A stretch of 64,000 bases of DNA from positions 136,497 to 200,496 of the forward strand of contig NZ_AOGY02000077.1 of the NCBI RefSeq assembly GCF_000332455.1. The letters are read 5' to 3'. Every line of letters starts with the position of its first letter. The stretch's first letter is position 1. Under the pieces are notes generated by a model. That model did no database searches, had not been told where the DNA came from, and worked only from the letters and a program-made list of their open reading frames with translations. This document shows positions 55,981-64,000 of the stretch, one piece after another. The position numbers and the translations under genes were made by a program. The stretch comes from Leptospira vanthielii serovar Holland str. Waz Holland = ATCC 700522. GTDB taxonomy: Bacteria > Spirochaetota > Leptospiria > Leptospirales > Leptospiraceae.

Positions 55981-58149
55981 ATGGGTAGGCGCTCTGTCTC
56001 TAAAAATTTTTATTATACCTTCTTCTATTGCCTCCTATTTCTAATTCATTCCCCCATTTTTGGGCTCGAAAAAGTTACTCTTCATCTTAAATGGTTTCAC
56101 CAATTTCAATTTGCCGGTTACTATGCTGCCCTCGAAAAAGGTTATTATAAAGATGTTGGCCTTGATGTTGAGATCATTGAAAGCACAATTGGAATCAAAG
56201 GAATTCATGATAAGGTAATCCAATCCACTGGCCAATACGGTGTTGGTAGTAATGAATTAATTCAGGAGCGATACGCAGGGAAACCAGTAGTTGTTCTTGC
56301 TGTTATTTTTCAACATTCTTCATCTGTTCTTTTTTTTAAAAAAACATCAAATATACAAAGCATTCATGATCTAGTTGGAAAAAAGGTCATGTTAACTCCG
56401 CACATGGATGAAATTGTCGCTTATTTAAAAAAAGAAGGAATCGACTTACACGATTTACAGCTGTTAGAACACCGATTTAATCCGAACGATCTGATCCAAG
56501 GTGAAGTAGACGCATATTCCGGTTATGCGACAACACAGACTTATGATTTCAAAAAAGCAAGGTTTCAATATGTTGCTTATTCACCGAGAGTTGCCGGTAT
56601 AGATTTTTATGGTGATAACTTTTTCACTAGTGAAGAAGAGGTTCAAAAACATCCAGAAAGAGTGAAAGCATTTAGAGAGGCTAGTCTTCGGGGTTGGCAA
56701 TATGCAATGGGCCATCAAGCAGAAATAGTTGATTTGATTTATGAGAAGTATTCAAAGCGAAATACAAAAGAAAGATTACTCTTTGAAGCAGAACAGATGA
56801 CTTCTTTAATTCAGCCAGTTCTTGTTGAGATGGGATACATGAATCCTGGCCGCTGGAAACATATCAACGAAGTGTATTCTGAATTAGGGATGCTTCCGAG
56901 GAATATTAATTTAAAAGGGTTTATATACGATCCAAATCCGCCAGCTAACTATGATCTGATTTATTATTCGTTTGGATTTGTGCTTTTTTCTTTTGCAGTT
57001 GTCTGGTTGGTTCAGTGGAGACGATTGAATAAACAATATTCTGAGAATCTAAAAAAACAGGTTGAGATGAGAACTGAAGAACTCAAACATTCAAATGAAT
57101 ATTTGCAAGTTTTAAATCAAAGTTTATTGAATACATTAAAAGAACTGACGGAAGCGCAAGATAGACTTTTGGCTTCAGAAAAATTGGCAGTTCTTGGCCA
57201 ATTGGCTGCTGGAATGGCTCATGAACTAAATACTCCATTGGGTGCAATTGTATCTTCCAACCAATCACTTGCTGATTTTCTAAAAAATAAAATAAACAAT
57301 ATTATGGATACAATCGTTGGATTCAATAAAGATGATTCTTTGCGGTTTAATAAAGTATTGGAAGAAAGTCTAAGGAATCAAACTTTTCTTGAGGGAAAAA
57401 TGGAAAGATCTATCAAGAAGGAACTTGCTTTACAGTATTCGACTTCTAAGAAGATGGACTTGTATGGAAAACATATGCAGTTAGTGGTGGAAACAGGAGC
57501 ATTCCGGTTAGGTGATGAATTAAATCAGATTTTGGAAAGTGAAAATTCACTTCAAATATTAGAAACTGTCGCTAGTATTTCTACTGCATATCGATCCAAC
57601 CAAATTATCTCCGTTGCATCAGAGAAAGCCACCCATGTAATCAAAGCTTTGAAGAGTTATCTTATTTCTGATAAGGATATTTCAAACGGGAATTCAGTAG
57701 TTGATCTTGTATTTGAAATAGAAACAATCCTTTCACTTTACCATTATAACCTAAACAAAGTTACTATAATAAAAAATTATTTAACGGATAAAAAGTGTAA
57801 AGGAAACAGAGATAAACTCAATCAAGTTTGGATTAATTTATTAAATAATGCGCTTCAGGCAATGGCTTATACAGGGAGACTGGAAATTAAAATCCAATCG
57901 TTGGATCCCTGGATCAAAGTATCAATCATAGATTCAGGTATTGGTATTTCAGATTCGATTAAAGAAAAAATTTTTGATCCATTTTTTACAACAAAACCTG
58001 ATGGGGAAGGTATGGGATTAGGACTTGATATTTGTAAAAAGATTGTTTTGCAAATGGATGGAAAAATTGAATTGGAAGACGTTCCCAAGGGAGCTTGTTT
58101 TTCGGTTTGGTTACCAACTTTTGATTCTTTTGTTAATAACAAAGTTTAG
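55981..58149 (+). CDS. Histidine kinase with an NMT1/THI5-like periplasmic sensor domain
   Basis: This 722-residue protein has a signal/anchor segment (10-28), then a periplasmic substrate-binding domain of the NMT1/THI5 type (about 30-300; VTLHLKWFHQFQFAGYYAAL). One TM (about 326-346), a coiled coil, an H-box with His414 in GMAHELNTPLG, a long helical insert, and an HATPase domain with WINLLNNALQAM, DSGIGISD and GLGLDICKK follow. There is no receiver domain and no adjacent response regulator gene, so the partner is elsewhere. Free-standing NMT1 proteins bind hydroxymethylpyrimidine or similar ligands, so a related molecule may be the signal (inference). Confidence 0.88.
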   Translation: MGRRSVSKNFYYTFFYCLLFLIHSPIFGLEKVTLHLKWFHQFQFAGYYAALEKGYYKDVGLDVEIIESTIGIKGIHDKVIQSTGQYGVGSNELIQERYAGKPVVVLAVIFQHSSSVLFFKKTSNIQSIHDLVGKKVMLTPHMDEIVAYLKKEGIDLHDLQLLEHRFNPNDLIQGEVDAYSGYATTQTYDFKKARFQYVAYSPRVAGIDFYGDNFFTSEEEVQKHPERVKAFREASLRGWQYAMGHQAEIVDLIYEKYSKRNTKERLLFEAEQMTSLIQPVLVEMGYMNPGRWKHINEVYSELGMLPRNINLKGFIYDPNPPANYDLIYYSFGFVLFSFAVVWLVQWRRLNKQYSENLKKQVEMRTEELKHSNEYLQVLNQSLLNTLKELTEAQDRLLASEKLAVLGQLAAGMAHELNTPLGAIVSSNQSLADFLKNKINNIMDTIVGFNKDDSLRFNKVLEESLRNQTFLEGKMERSIKKELALQYSTSKKMDLYGKHMQLVVETGAFRLGDELNQILESENSLQILETVASISTAYRSNQIISVASEKATHVIKALKSYLISDKDISNGNSVVDLVFEIETILSLYHYNLNKVTIIKNYLTDKKCKGNRDKLNQVWINLLNNALQAMAYTGRLEIKIQSLDPWIKVSIIDSGIGISDSIKEKIFDPFFTTKPDGEGMGLGLDICKKIVLQMDGKIELEDVPKGACFSVWLPTFDSFVNNKV

Positions 58150-58155
58150 ATCAAC

Positions 58156-58662
58156 CTAACCTTTGTTATTTTCTTGACTTTTTTCAATGGACAGTTTTAA
58201 TTTTGTTAATAGGGAATTCAGTGTATTTATTTCTTCATCAGTGAGGTCTTGTATGGAGGTATCTTCGTTTTGGGTGTGCGAAAGAACTGCCTCCTCAACT
58301 AGTTTTAAACCTTTTTCCGTCAGCGAAACAAGTGTCGCTCGCCTATCATTTGGATCTGCTAATCGTTCAATATAACCCGCTGTTTCTAAGCGATCCAACC
58401 GATTTGTCATGGCACCCGATGAAAGTAACATTCCTTGCCACAACTGAGTTGGATTTAAGCGGAAGGGAGATCCAGACCTACGGAGCGATGCCAAAACATC
58501 GAATTCCCCGAGCTTTAACCCAAACCTTGCTAAATTAGTTTCTACAACGTTGCTTGCCAAAAGGGCAACTTGGCCCAAACGGCCAAAAACTTCCATTCCC
58601 CGAAGAGAAAGTGAGGGATTTTCCTTTTGCCACTGCCTTAAAATCTCATCCATTGGATCCAT
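58156..58662 (-). CDS. MarR family transcriptional regulator
   Basis: This 168-residue protein has the MarR winged helix: NPTQLWQGMLLSSGAMTNRL for the recognition region and the wing ADPNDRRATLVSLTEKG. MarR proteins are dimeric repressors released by ligands or oxidants. It is divergent from the metallo-beta-lactamase lipoprotein gene, with two palindromes between them, so it probably controls itself and that gene. It ends 6 bp from the convergent kinase gene. Confidence 0.92.
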   Translation of the reverse strand: MDPMDEILRQWQKENPSLSLRGMEVFGRLGQVALLASNVVETNLARFGLKLGEFDVLASLRRSGSPFRLNPTQLWQGMLLSSGAMTNRLDRLETAGYIERLADPNDRRATLVSLTEKGLKLVEEAVLSHTQNEDTSIQDLTDEEINTLNSLLTKLKLSIEKSQENNKG

Positions 58663-58686
58663 TTGTTTACTTTGGGTGAAATTATC

Positions 58687-58726
58687 TTGACGTCAAAATA
58701 AAAATTTGAATATCTTCATATCAAGA
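58687..58726. promoter_or_regulatory. Two palindromic sites between marR and the MBL gene
   Basis: TTGACGTCAA (58687-58696) is a perfect 10-bp palindrome within a wider TATCTTGACGTCAAAATA context. TCTTCATATCAAGA (58713-58726) is a 14-bp palindrome with one mismatch and shares the TCTTGA/TCAAGA half-sites. Both lie in the 82 bp between the divergent start codons. They fit MarR-type operators. Confidence 0.65.
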
Positions 58727-58744
58727 ATCTTTATGGAGAGATAT

Positions 58745-59695
58745 ATGAAACCTTTATTTCCGATCTTTATTTTAGCAGGTTTATTTTCCCTTTTTGGATG
58801 TTTTGGTCGGGCTGCGGTCCCTTATTCGAAGGAGGTTTCTCCGATCCAATTACAGAAACCAATTTCAGGTATGAGAATGGAAGTTTTTCAAACTGGTCGT
58901 ATGGTGATTGATGGCTGGGCAGTGTATACGGGTGGCGAAGGTAAAATCAGCATGGACCAACCTGCCTATTTGATCTCACATCCTAACTATGGACTCATTG
59001 CTTTTGAAGCGGGCCACCATTCAGCAATTGCAACCGATCCTACAGAACATCTGGGTTGGATCCATAGAATGGGACTGATGCCTATGGAGCAGGACCCGGG
59101 TCAGGACTTTCGCAGCCAATTGATAACGTTAGGCAAAAATCCAGACTCTCTCCGAGATATTTTAGTCTCTCATTTTCATCCAGAACATGTAGGTGCGGTC
59201 GAAGAATTTCCTAAGGCGCGAATTGTGGTAGATCGTAGAGAAGTGAAACATGGGAATGAATCACCAAACTATAATTATGTGAAAAAGGAATATGATGGTG
59301 TCCTTAACTGGTACCAGATTGATTTCTCTCAAACAAATAAATTTGGTTCTTTTGAAGGATATTATGATTTAGTGGGAGATGGATCCATACTTATACTTTC
59401 GACCCCCGGTCATACTCCTGGTCATATTTCTGTTTTAGTTAATTTAGAATCTGGCCCTGTGCTCCTTACTGGTGATATGGCATGGACAGAACATAATATT
59501 CGTTCTGCTTCGATTGGACTTCCTTTTATTTCCTCTGATGGAGAAGCGGCAAGAATATCGCTCGGCCAATTATTGGCATTTCAGTCGTCGAACCCCGCAA
59601 TACTCATTGTTCCTGGTCATGACTTGAATCCATTACGTAGAAAGTCTCAAAAGGATATCCATATTCATCCATGGGTAACAGTGGATAAAAAATAA
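58745..59695 (+). CDS. Metallo-beta-lactamase-fold lipoprotein hydrolase
   Basis: This 316-residue protein has a lipobox (AGLFSLFGC) and an MBL fold with metal motifs: SHFHPEHVG (the usual HxHxDH reads HxHxEH), TPGHTPGHIS, LTGDMAW and VPGHD. It resembles AHL-lactonase-type or similar MBL hydrolases (lactonase, phosphodiesterase or esterase activity). The start at 58745 is chosen because it begins the lipoprotein signal; an earlier in-frame ATG at 58706 lies in the operator region. It is anchored to the membrane and probably detoxifies or cleaves an external ligand. It is probably controlled by the divergent MarR. Confidence 0.87.
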   Translation: MKPLFPIFILAGLFSLFGCFGRAAVPYSKEVSPIQLQKPISGMRMEVFQTGRMVIDGWAVYTGGEGKISMDQPAYLISHPNYGLIAFEAGHHSAIATDPTEHLGWIHRMGLMPMEQDPGQDFRSQLITLGKNPDSLRDILVSHFHPEHVGAVEEFPKARIVVDRREVKHGNESPNYNYVKKEYDGVLNWYQIDFSQTNKFGSFEGYYDLVGDGSILILSTPGHTPGHISVLVNLESGPVLLTGDMAWTEHNIRSASIGLPFISSDGEAARISLGQLLAFQSSNPAILIVPGHDLNPLRRKSQKDIHIHPWVTVDKK

Positions 59696-59948
59696 ATTTC
59701 AGATTGGAGCCGGTAATAAACGAATTACAATTATTTCCCTTTAAGACCCGTCCGCCGGCGTTGGTGTTGGCGGAGTTGTTGGGAGAGGTGTTACCGAATG
59801 TCGTTGATTCGCCCACTGATGGCAAATTATCAGACATCATGGCGGGAAATCGGACAATAGTGGTGAATTTCTGCATTTCGTAAATTAGCTAGAGTATTCT
59901 TTTTCGATTCCAATTACTGTAGGGGAATATACATTCGTTCTAGTTTGT

Positions 59949-61055
59949 ATGGAACCTTTGAAAGAAATGTATTCTCGGGAATGGGTTCTCGGGTTGGGCA
60001 ATCACTTAAGTCGGGTTGATTCCAAAATTAATCCTTTGGAATTTCAAAAACAGGTATTTACCTCTCCATGGAAAGAAATGGAATTGAAGGAGAGGATCAA
60101 TCGACTTTCTGATGTTCTGGTTCAGTATTGGCAAGGACCCATCTCTCAAATATATCCTAACTTAATCAAATTAATAGAATCCCTTCGTGGTCATGGAATC
60201 TCTGATTTTAATTTCCCATACATTTTCCTGAATGATATTGTCACCAAATCTGGATTAGGTGATTTTGAAATGTCTATGAAAGCATTGGAAAAAGTTACAG
60301 TATTTTCTAGTGCAGAGTTTGCGATTCGGTTTTTTTATAAACATCATTTTGATAAAACTTTAAAACAAATGCATCATTGGTCAAAACACAAAGAGCCAAT
60401 GGTTAGAAGGTTAGCAAGCGAAGGCAGTCGCCCAATGTTACCTTGGGGGATTGGGATCCCTGAAATTAAAAAAAATCCAGAAATTCATTTATCTATATTA
60501 GAAACACTTTGGGATGATAAAGATGAAATTGTCCGAAGGAGTGTTTCCAATCATTTGAATGATATCTCCAAATTAAATCCTGATTTGGTATTGGCGTTCT
60601 GCAAAACTAAATTTGGCAAATCACAAGAGTTAGATAAAAACTTAAAACACTCATTACGTACTCTTCTGAAAAAAGGAAATACCAAGGCTTTGGGTTTCTT
60701 TTCTTATGATACAAAATGGAAACCAGGAAAAATTAAGTTTTCTGTATTAAATAAAGAAGTCAAAATTGGAAGTTCACTTGAGTTTGCGATTTCTGTCAAC
60801 CAAACACCTAAAGATAAAACTAAGGTTAGGATGGAATATAAAATTGGGTTTTTATTATCTAATGGTTCCTATGGTTATAAAGTATTTCAGTTGGGTGAAA
60901 AGTTGTTGTTACCAAATGATAAAATTACAATTTCTAAAAAACATTCATTTGCTCCGATCACTACCAGGGTTTATTATCCAGGAACACATACAATATCCAT
61001 TTTACTCAATGGAAATGAATACAAATCACAAAAGTTTGAATTAAAAAGAGGATAA
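59949..61055 (+). CDS. AlkC-like DNA alkylation repair protein
   Basis: This 368-residue protein has helical HEAT-like repeats for the first about 255 residues, with the characteristic MVRRLASEGSRPMLPWG, then a C-terminal Ig-like beta domain (about 270-368). This pairing of HEAT-like repeats with an Ig-like end matches the AlkC group of 3-methyladenine DNA glycosylases. It removes alkylated purines from DNA. It leads a five-gene run in which the following lipoprotein starts 6 bp later, so co-transcription with envelope genes is likely but unexplained. Confidence 0.85.
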   Translation: MEPLKEMYSREWVLGLGNHLSRVDSKINPLEFQKQVFTSPWKEMELKERINRLSDVLVQYWQGPISQIYPNLIKLIESLRGHGISDFNFPYIFLNDIVTKSGLGDFEMSMKALEKVTVFSSAEFAIRFFYKHHFDKTLKQMHHWSKHKEPMVRRLASEGSRPMLPWGIGIPEIKKNPEIHLSILETLWDDKDEIVRRSVSNHLNDISKLNPDLVLAFCKTKFGKSQELDKNLKHSLRTLLKKGNTKALGFFSYDTKWKPGKIKFSVLNKEVKIGSSLEFAISVNQTPKDKTKVRMEYKIGFLLSNGSYGYKVFQLGEKLLLPNDKITISKKHSFAPITTRVYYPGTHTISILLNGNEYKSQKFELKRG

Positions 61056-61061
61056 CAATCA

Positions 61062-61679
61062 ATGTTGCAAAGATTTTTAATAAGTTTTTTGAGGTTTATT
61101 TTCCTCCTTCCTCTTTTGTCCTGTTCTGTGTTTTATTCCTCTGAAAGACTTAAAACAGATTTTTCCAAACTTATCAAAAATAAATCATTGAGTTATGAGT
61201 TGATAGGTTGGGATGACGAAGCTGATCGTCGCAGAATTTCTTATATTCTTGCTGCATTACAATCATCCGGAAAATTCACATCCTTACGTTACCAAGACCA
61301 AACAAATACAGATGCACATGTTCAAATCATATTGGAATCAAGCCCAAAATTCAAAATTTTTTTGGGAGAAGCATCTGAACCTGTTTCGTATTTGCCAGAA
61401 AGAAATCCTCCGAGATTTGGAATTTATTTACTCAATCGGTTTCTAGCGATTAGTACTTTTTTTATCATTCCTGATATTGATCGAGATGATGACTATTTAG
61501 TTTTTAGGTTAAGTAAAAAAGGAAAATTGGAAAAGGAATATAGATATCCAATGGAATCCTATCGAGTGTTTGGTTGGGTTTCTCTCCTATTTATGTGGGG
61601 GGATGACAGAAAGGAATGGAAACCTATTCTTACGGAAAAAGTATCAGAATTTTTAGGAGATACTGCTAATGAACTTTAA
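61062..61679 (+). CDS. Lipoprotein of unknown function
   Basis: This 205-residue protein has a lipobox (FLLPLLSC). The mature part has an alpha/beta core (AHVQIILESS) and near the C-terminus a hydrophobic patch (FGWVSLLFMWGDD) and a final helix. Its architecture resembles the lipoprotein at 38577-39188 and the next gene, so they may be distant paralogues. The next gene overlaps its end by 11 bp. Confidence 0.7.
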   Translation: MLQRFLISFLRFIFLLPLLSCSVFYSSERLKTDFSKLIKNKSLSYELIGWDDEADRRRISYILAALQSSGKFTSLRYQDQTNTDAHVQIILESSPKFKIFLGEASEPVSYLPERNPPRFGIYLLNRFLAISTFFIIPDIDRDDDYLVFRLSKKGKLEKEYRYPMESYRVFGWVSLLFMWGDDRKEWKPILTEKVSEFLGDTANEL

Positions 61680-62202
61680 TTTTAAAATACAAGCATTGGT
61701 TCATCTAGTTTTTATTGTGCACATTCTGAATTGTGCAGCCTTTCCAGATACAGTTACATCGAAAGAACGCAGATTTCAATCTATCGGAAAAGAAAAAGTA
61801 AGAATTGTTTTTACTGGGTTTTACCGCTATGAACAGGAAAAAAATGAAATTGCTGAAATCTTGTTAAAAGAAGGCATTGTTAAAGACCCTAATTCCAATT
61901 TCGAATTAGAAGTAATTCTTCAAAAAAAAGAACCAACTTACAGGTATTTGTTTATACATCGGTTGAATTTTATTATAACTTTTTTGTCTGGTGGTTTTGT
62001 GCCATCTCATATTCGGACAGAAAAAACACTCACTTTTAGGTATTCCAAATTGGGTTTGGTTGAAAAAGAATCTGTATATGATATTGGAATGGATCAGTGG
62101 CGGGGAATACCAGTGGTTATTTTTATGATAACACATTGGCCAAACAAAATTTATAAAGAACAATTGATTGAGGCAACAAAATTGGAGATTAAAGAAATAT
62201 GA
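61669..62202 (+). CDS. Lipoprotein of unknown function, coupled to neighbours
   Basis: This 177-residue protein has a hydrophobic leader with a lipobox-like LNC (VHILNC). The core has KVRIVFTGFYRY, FELEVILQKKE, and a hydrophobic stretch (LNFIITFLSGGFV), followed by a strand TLTFRYSKLGLVEKE that matches the sister protein's YLVFRLSKKGKLEKE. This supports a paralogous pair. It overlaps both neighbours (11 bp before; ATGA after), so production is tightly coupled. Confidence 0.7.
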   Translation: MNFNFKIQALVHLVFIVHILNCAAFPDTVTSKERRFQSIGKEKVRIVFTGFYRYEQEKNEIAEILLKEGIVKDPNSNFELEVILQKKEPTYRYLFIHRLNFIITFLSGGFVPSHIRTEKTLTFRYSKLGLVEKESVYDIGMDQWRGIPVVIFMITHWPNKIYKEQLIEATKLEIKEI

Positions 62203-63113
62203 AAATCTTCTATATAATTGTGATTTCCAGTTTGATTGTTTCCTGTATGGGGTTGAATCGGAAACTATTGCCGAACGAAAAGTTGGACTCTATAGAGATT
62301 CAAAATCATAAACGGACTTACATCGTTCATTATCCCAAAAAATGGGATGGATCGCCTATATCATTGTTAGTTGCATTGCATGGCAGATTTGGATCTGGTT
62401 CTACTATGATCAAACAGACTAAGTTAGATCTTTTGGCAGATTTAAAGGGTTTTATTGTCGTATTTCCTGATGGTTATAAAAGAAGTTGGGCCGATGGAAG
62501 AGGAAATACTCCAGCCGATGAAAATCAGATCAATGACATCGTTTTCATCGAATCAATGGTAAAACGATTAATTGCAGAAGGTTCTGTCAATCCAAAGCAA
62601 GTATTTTTAGTAGGCCATTCCAATGGTGGTTTTATGGCTCAAAGGTTGGCTGCAGAAAAACCTGATCTATGGAAAGGTGTTGTGAGTGTAGCAGCGCAAA
62701 TTTCAGTTTTTACTCTCAAAAGGAAATTGGCTTTAAAATCAAACCCCGTTTCTATTGGGATAATTGCAGGAACTGATGATCCACTGGTTCCATATAGTGG
62801 TGGTTATGTGAGAGATGGAGGTGAAATTTTGTCTGTAGAAGATTCTATTCAACGATGGAAAGAATGGAATTCTTGCAACAACTCAGTAGCCAAAAAAACG
62901 CAAGTCTTTAAAGAAGATCTTGCTGATATACACATAGATTTTTATCGGTATGAATCTTGTGCAGAAAATACCAAGGTTGGTTTGATTCAACTCAATGGAC
63001 TCGGTCATAGTTGGCCTGGAGAAACACCGATGATTCCTTTTATTGACCAAGGAAAAACTACGAAAGTTTTGGATGGATCCAAACTTGTTTGGGACTTTAT
63101 GGAAAGTTTGTGA
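62199..63113 (+). CDS. PHB-depolymerase/feruloyl-esterase-like lipoprotein
   Basis: This 304-residue alpha/beta hydrolase has a lipobox (SLIVSC), the oxyanion region LLVALHGRFGSG, the nucleophile elbow GHSNGG, and a C-terminal catalytic His in NGLGHSWPG. The family (LpqC/Esterase_phb) covers secreted esterases of polyhydroxybutyrate or phenolic esters. Being lipid-anchored, it should act outside the cytoplasm. The start overlaps the previous stop (ATGA) and the next gene overlaps its own (GTGA). Confidence 0.88.
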   Translation: MKIFYIIVISSLIVSCMGLNRKLLPNEKLDSIEIQNHKRTYIVHYPKKWDGSPISLLVALHGRFGSGSTMIKQTKLDLLADLKGFIVVFPDGYKRSWADGRGNTPADENQINDIVFIESMVKRLIAEGSVNPKQVFLVGHSNGGFMAQRLAAEKPDLWKGVVSVAAQISVFTLKRKLALKSNPVSIGIIAGTDDPLVPYSGGYVRDGGEILSVEDSIQRWKEWNSCNNSVAKKTQVFKEDLADIHIDFYRYESCAENTKVGLIQLNGLGHSWPGETPMIPFIDQGKTTKVLDGSKLVWDFMESL

Positions 63114-63664
63114 GTTCATTAAAAGTTGCTTTAGTTACTGGAGCTTCTCGAGGGATCGGACTTTCCATCTCGCAGATGTTAGTTAGTTTGGGTTACAAAG
63201 TTTATGGTATCTCAAGAAACCCTGAGAACTGTAATTATAAAAATGAATTGTTTCATTTGATTGCTTGCGATCTTTCCAATGCAAAACATTTGGACCAGTT
63301 ACTTGATCGTATTCCTGAAAAAAAAGAAATTAGTTTGCTGATACATAATGCCGGAGTTGCTTATTTTTCTCCGGTAGAAGAACTATCTTCAGAAAAAATT
63401 CGTGAGTTGGTTAACCTCCACATAACAGCACCTATGTTGTTGACAAGTCAATTGACTAGAATTCTAAAACAAAACCAGGGACGTATTGTGTTTATTGGTT
63501 CTGTGGCTGGTAAAGAAATTTCACCTTGGGGGAATGTTTATGCTTCTCTCAAAGCTGGAATCCATCATTTTGCCAGAGAGTTATTTGCAGAGTTACGAAA
63601 GTTTGGTGTAAAAGTACATTTGATCATTCCTGATATAACAAAAACCGACTTTTATAACCGGTAG
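63110..63664 (+). CDS. Short-chain dehydrogenase/reductase, C-terminus apparently lost
   Basis: The GTG start at 63110 overlaps the esterase stop (GTGA). The 184-residue product has the SDR cofactor loop TGASRGIG, HNAGVAYFSP (NAG motif), the catalytic Tyr-Lys pair in YASLKAG and a Ser in IGSVAG. It stops straight after IIPDITKTDFYN, where family members go on for roughly 50-60 more residues. An IS30-type element begins right after, so insertion probably cut the gene. Whether the truncated product still works is uncertain. Confidence 0.75.
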   Translation: MSSLKVALVTGASRGIGLSISQMLVSLGYKVYGISRNPENCNYKNELFHLIACDLSNAKHLDQLLDRIPEKKEISLLIHNAGVAYFSPVEELSSEKIRELVNLHITAPMLLTSQLTRILKQNQGRIVFIGSVAGKEISPWGNVYASLKAGIHHFARELFAELRKFGVKVHLIIPDITKTDFYNR

Positions 63665-63669
63665 AATCA

Positions 63670-64000
63670 AATTTTTAACGCAACACCGATAATCTAATGA
63701 ATAAGGTGTTAATAAATGAATCATTATACAAGAATTAATTTGAAAGAAAGGGAAGTAATTGCTGAGATGCGATTTAAAGAGGAAAGTATTAGAAGTATAG
63801 CTAAGATACTGAATCGAAGTCCTTCAAGCATTTCCAGAGAATTATCTAAAGGTTATTCAAGAAATTCTTTCATTAATTATTCAGTATCAAATGCTCAAAT
63901 CATTTCACAGAAGAATGAAAGTTCCAGAAATTCTGGTAAAATAAAGTTGCAAAAACATCCAAATTTACGAAAATTTATAAAATCTAAATTAGAACTGCGT
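63670..64000 (+). mobile_element. IS30-family-like insertion sequence, left end
   Basis: The left end lies just after the truncated SDR gene. A short inverted pair, AACACC (63681-63686) and GGTGTT (63705-63710), sits before the transposase start and may be part of the terminal repeat; the exact boundary is not certain. The right end lies outside the window. Confidence 0.65.
63716..64000 (+). CDS. IS30 family transposase, partial
   Basis: The frame is open from ATG 63716 to the right edge. The first about 45 residues form the IS30-type helix-turn-helix (LKEREVIAEMRFKEESIRSI, LNRSPSSISREL). This domain binds the element's ends; the DDE catalytic core would follow beyond the window. It is distinctly AT-rich. 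Confidence 0.85.
   Translation, partial: MNHYTRINLKEREVIAEMRFKEESIRSIAKILNRSPSSISRELSKGYSRNSFINYSVSNAQIISQKNESSRNSGKIKLQKHPNLRKFIKSKLELR

Noticed and set aside
59604..59876. 90-codon minus-strand frame near the MBL gene end
   Set aside because: Overlaps the MBL coding end and shows no recognisable domain; the GC-rich stretch inside (59745-59800) is not clearly coding.
1..64000. tRNA, rRNA, CRISPR arrays, riboswitches
   Set aside because: No cloverleaf-like TTCGAAT context outside genes, no regular spaced repeats, and no TPP- or cobalamin-type leaders recognised.

Overview
The window reads as chromosomal DNA of a spirochaete of the genus Leptospira, probably a free-living species (inference). 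The evidence is a low-to-moderate GC content, spirochaete-type lipoboxes on many secreted proteins, a DUF1554 lipoprotein, a fliD gene, and many signalling proteins (PP2C phosphatases, a class III cyclase, PAS chemoreceptors). I saw no rRNA, tRNA or CRISPR array. Species cannot be assigned from the sequence alone.

Layout. 1-8031: a GAF/PP2C phosphatase cut by the window edge, a sigma-54 activator, atl-thiD, a ferritin-like DUF455 protein, a small c-type cytochrome and a beta-barrel porin. 8126-15693 (minus): a heavy-metal RND efflux operon, czcC-czcB-(extra barrel-like protein)-czcA, preceded by two small secreted proteins. 15802-30241: housekeeping and envelope genes (GlcD-like oxidase, ppk1, fliD and a coupled partner, HAD phosphatase, methyltransferase, dapF, plsC, lipoproteins, a membrane cyclase, an MFS transporter). 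30322-34226: a membrane PP2C phosphatase and an Aer-type chemoreceptor whose reading frame is broken by one base. 34260-45000: OsmC, an unknown membrane protein, a 3-hydroxyacyl-CoA dehydrogenase/thiolase pair, a GC-rich palindromic element, two linked lipoproteins, a second repeat-like element, DUF2721, a DusC-like enzyme, and a TPP enzyme paired with a FAD dehydrogenase.

45699-64000 is more accessory. It holds a large PAS chemoreceptor, an 806-residue protein of repeated aromatic/proline strands, an FMN reductase, a cysteine-repeat lipoprotein and a DUF1554 lipoprotein. Next is a quinone reductase/MEST-like hydrolase/PadR operon with two tandem palindromic operators; its hydrolase is frameshifted by an 8-bp tandem duplication. 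A histidine kinase with an NMT1-type sensor follows, then a divergent MarR/metallo-beta-lactamase pair with two palindromes. The window ends with a tightly coupled operon (AlkC-like, two lipoproteins, PHB-depolymerase-like esterase, SDR) that stops at an IS30-type element running off the right edge.

Working together: czcCBA should form a trans-envelope metal pump. The PadR and MarR modules look like small self-regulated detoxification units. Many operon junctions use either a 4-bp overlap or a stop codon, one base and then ATG, which suggests translational coupling. The items most worth follow-up are the two repairable frameshifts, the tandem PadR-type palindromes, the extra gene inside czcCBA, the GC-rich repeat elements around a lipoprotein pair, and the repeat-built 806-residue protein.
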